The notes under the pieces are model-generated. The model did not search any database and was not told where the DNA came from. It worked only from the letters and a program-made list of their open reading frames with translations. This document shows, in pieces, positions 63,818 to 64,000 of a stretch of 64,000 nt of DNA. Positions within the stretch are counted from its first letter, which is position 1. Every line of letters begins with the position of its first letter. The stretch comes from Centropus unirufus (taxonomy: Eukaryota > Chordata > Aves > Cuculiformes > Centropidae): positions 285,653 to 349,652 of the forward strand of contig VYZI01000123.1 of NCBI GenBank assembly GCA_013397695.1. The letters are read 5' to 3'. The position numbers and the translations under genes are program-made.

Positions 63818-63897
63818 TGTGCAACGGTTTTCAACCAAAACTGCAAACTTAAGCTCTATATTTTTGTATCTTAAAATGCATTTTGAAACAGTGTGGT
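63818..63897 (-). CDS. Possible upstream coding exon, 80 nt, same split gene
   Basis: The donor is good (CGTTGCACA then gtaagtta; exon end 63818). The chosen acceptor (ggatgaatcatgtcag, exon start 63897) is weak in pyrimidines. A second AG at 63841-63842 (aagtttgcag) would give a 23-nt exon in the same phase. The longer version reads H-T-V-S-K-C-I-L-R-Y-K-N-I-E-L and K-F-A-V-L-V-E-N-R-C-T, leaves in phase 0, and joins the 61628-61769 exon in frame. An in-frame stop lies just upstream. This is the least certain exon of the set. It enters with two bases of a split codon, so more exons must lie beyond base 64000. Confidence 0.4.
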
Positions 63898-64000
63898 CTG
63901 ACATGATTCATCCCAAAATCCTGCTCTGAAGTTTGCATAAAATCTACCATGCCTACTGATCTGGCCGGGGTTGGGGGTGATGCCAAACCAGGAAAATAAA

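Overview
The window reads as nuclear DNA of a bird. It is AT-rich and almost free of long reading frames. It is littered with CR1 LINE fragments of the avian kind, whose 3' tips end in tandem ATTCTATG-type octamers and whose degraded frames carry the CR1 reverse-transcriptase blocks. It also carries LTRs with the internal layout typical of avian endogenous retroviruses. There are no bacterial operons, CRISPR arrays, rRNA or tRNA genes that I can see. Nearly all open frames of 60-145 codons are chance or lie inside repeats.

The most important content is not in any long ORF. On the minus strand, from the right edge down to 53071, there is a series of short exons with splice sites and compatible phases: 63818-63897 (weakest), 61628-61769, 57963-58097, 55613-55656 and a terminal exon 53071-53214 with a stop codon. 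Together they give about 180 residues of the C-terminus of a split protein-coding gene whose 5' part lies beyond base 64000. I do not recognise the protein. Two candidate plus-strand exons (60715-60742, 62359-62444) lie antisense inside its introns.

Layout from left to right. 36-602: CR1, minus. 603-16408: TE-poor, AT-rich DNA with one old CR1 scrap (3790-3965), one possible microexon (5320-5347) and an assembly gap. 16409-21455: CR1 cluster, including a mosaic minus element with a duplicated ORF2 block and three plus-strand tails. 22895-23600: CR1 ORF1 remnant with esterase motifs. 24003-27115: two same-orientation copies of one LTR plus flanking leader. 28265-28541: CR1. 29479-30608: about 1.1 kb solo LTR containing a telomere-like hexamer tract. 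33588-34290: CR1 ORF2 5' part. 38428-39515: CR1 pieces. 42117-42396: 5' piece of the same LTR family as 29479-30608. 45463-46437: long plus-strand CR1 abutting an inverted tip. 46438-53070: repeat-poor intergenic DNA, a gap and a microsatellite. 53071-64000: the 3' portion of the minus-strand gene.

All repeat family assignments come from recognition of consensus features by eye, and boundaries are approximate (tens of bases). Exon calls rest on splice consensus, open frame and phase agreement only; no homology search was possible.
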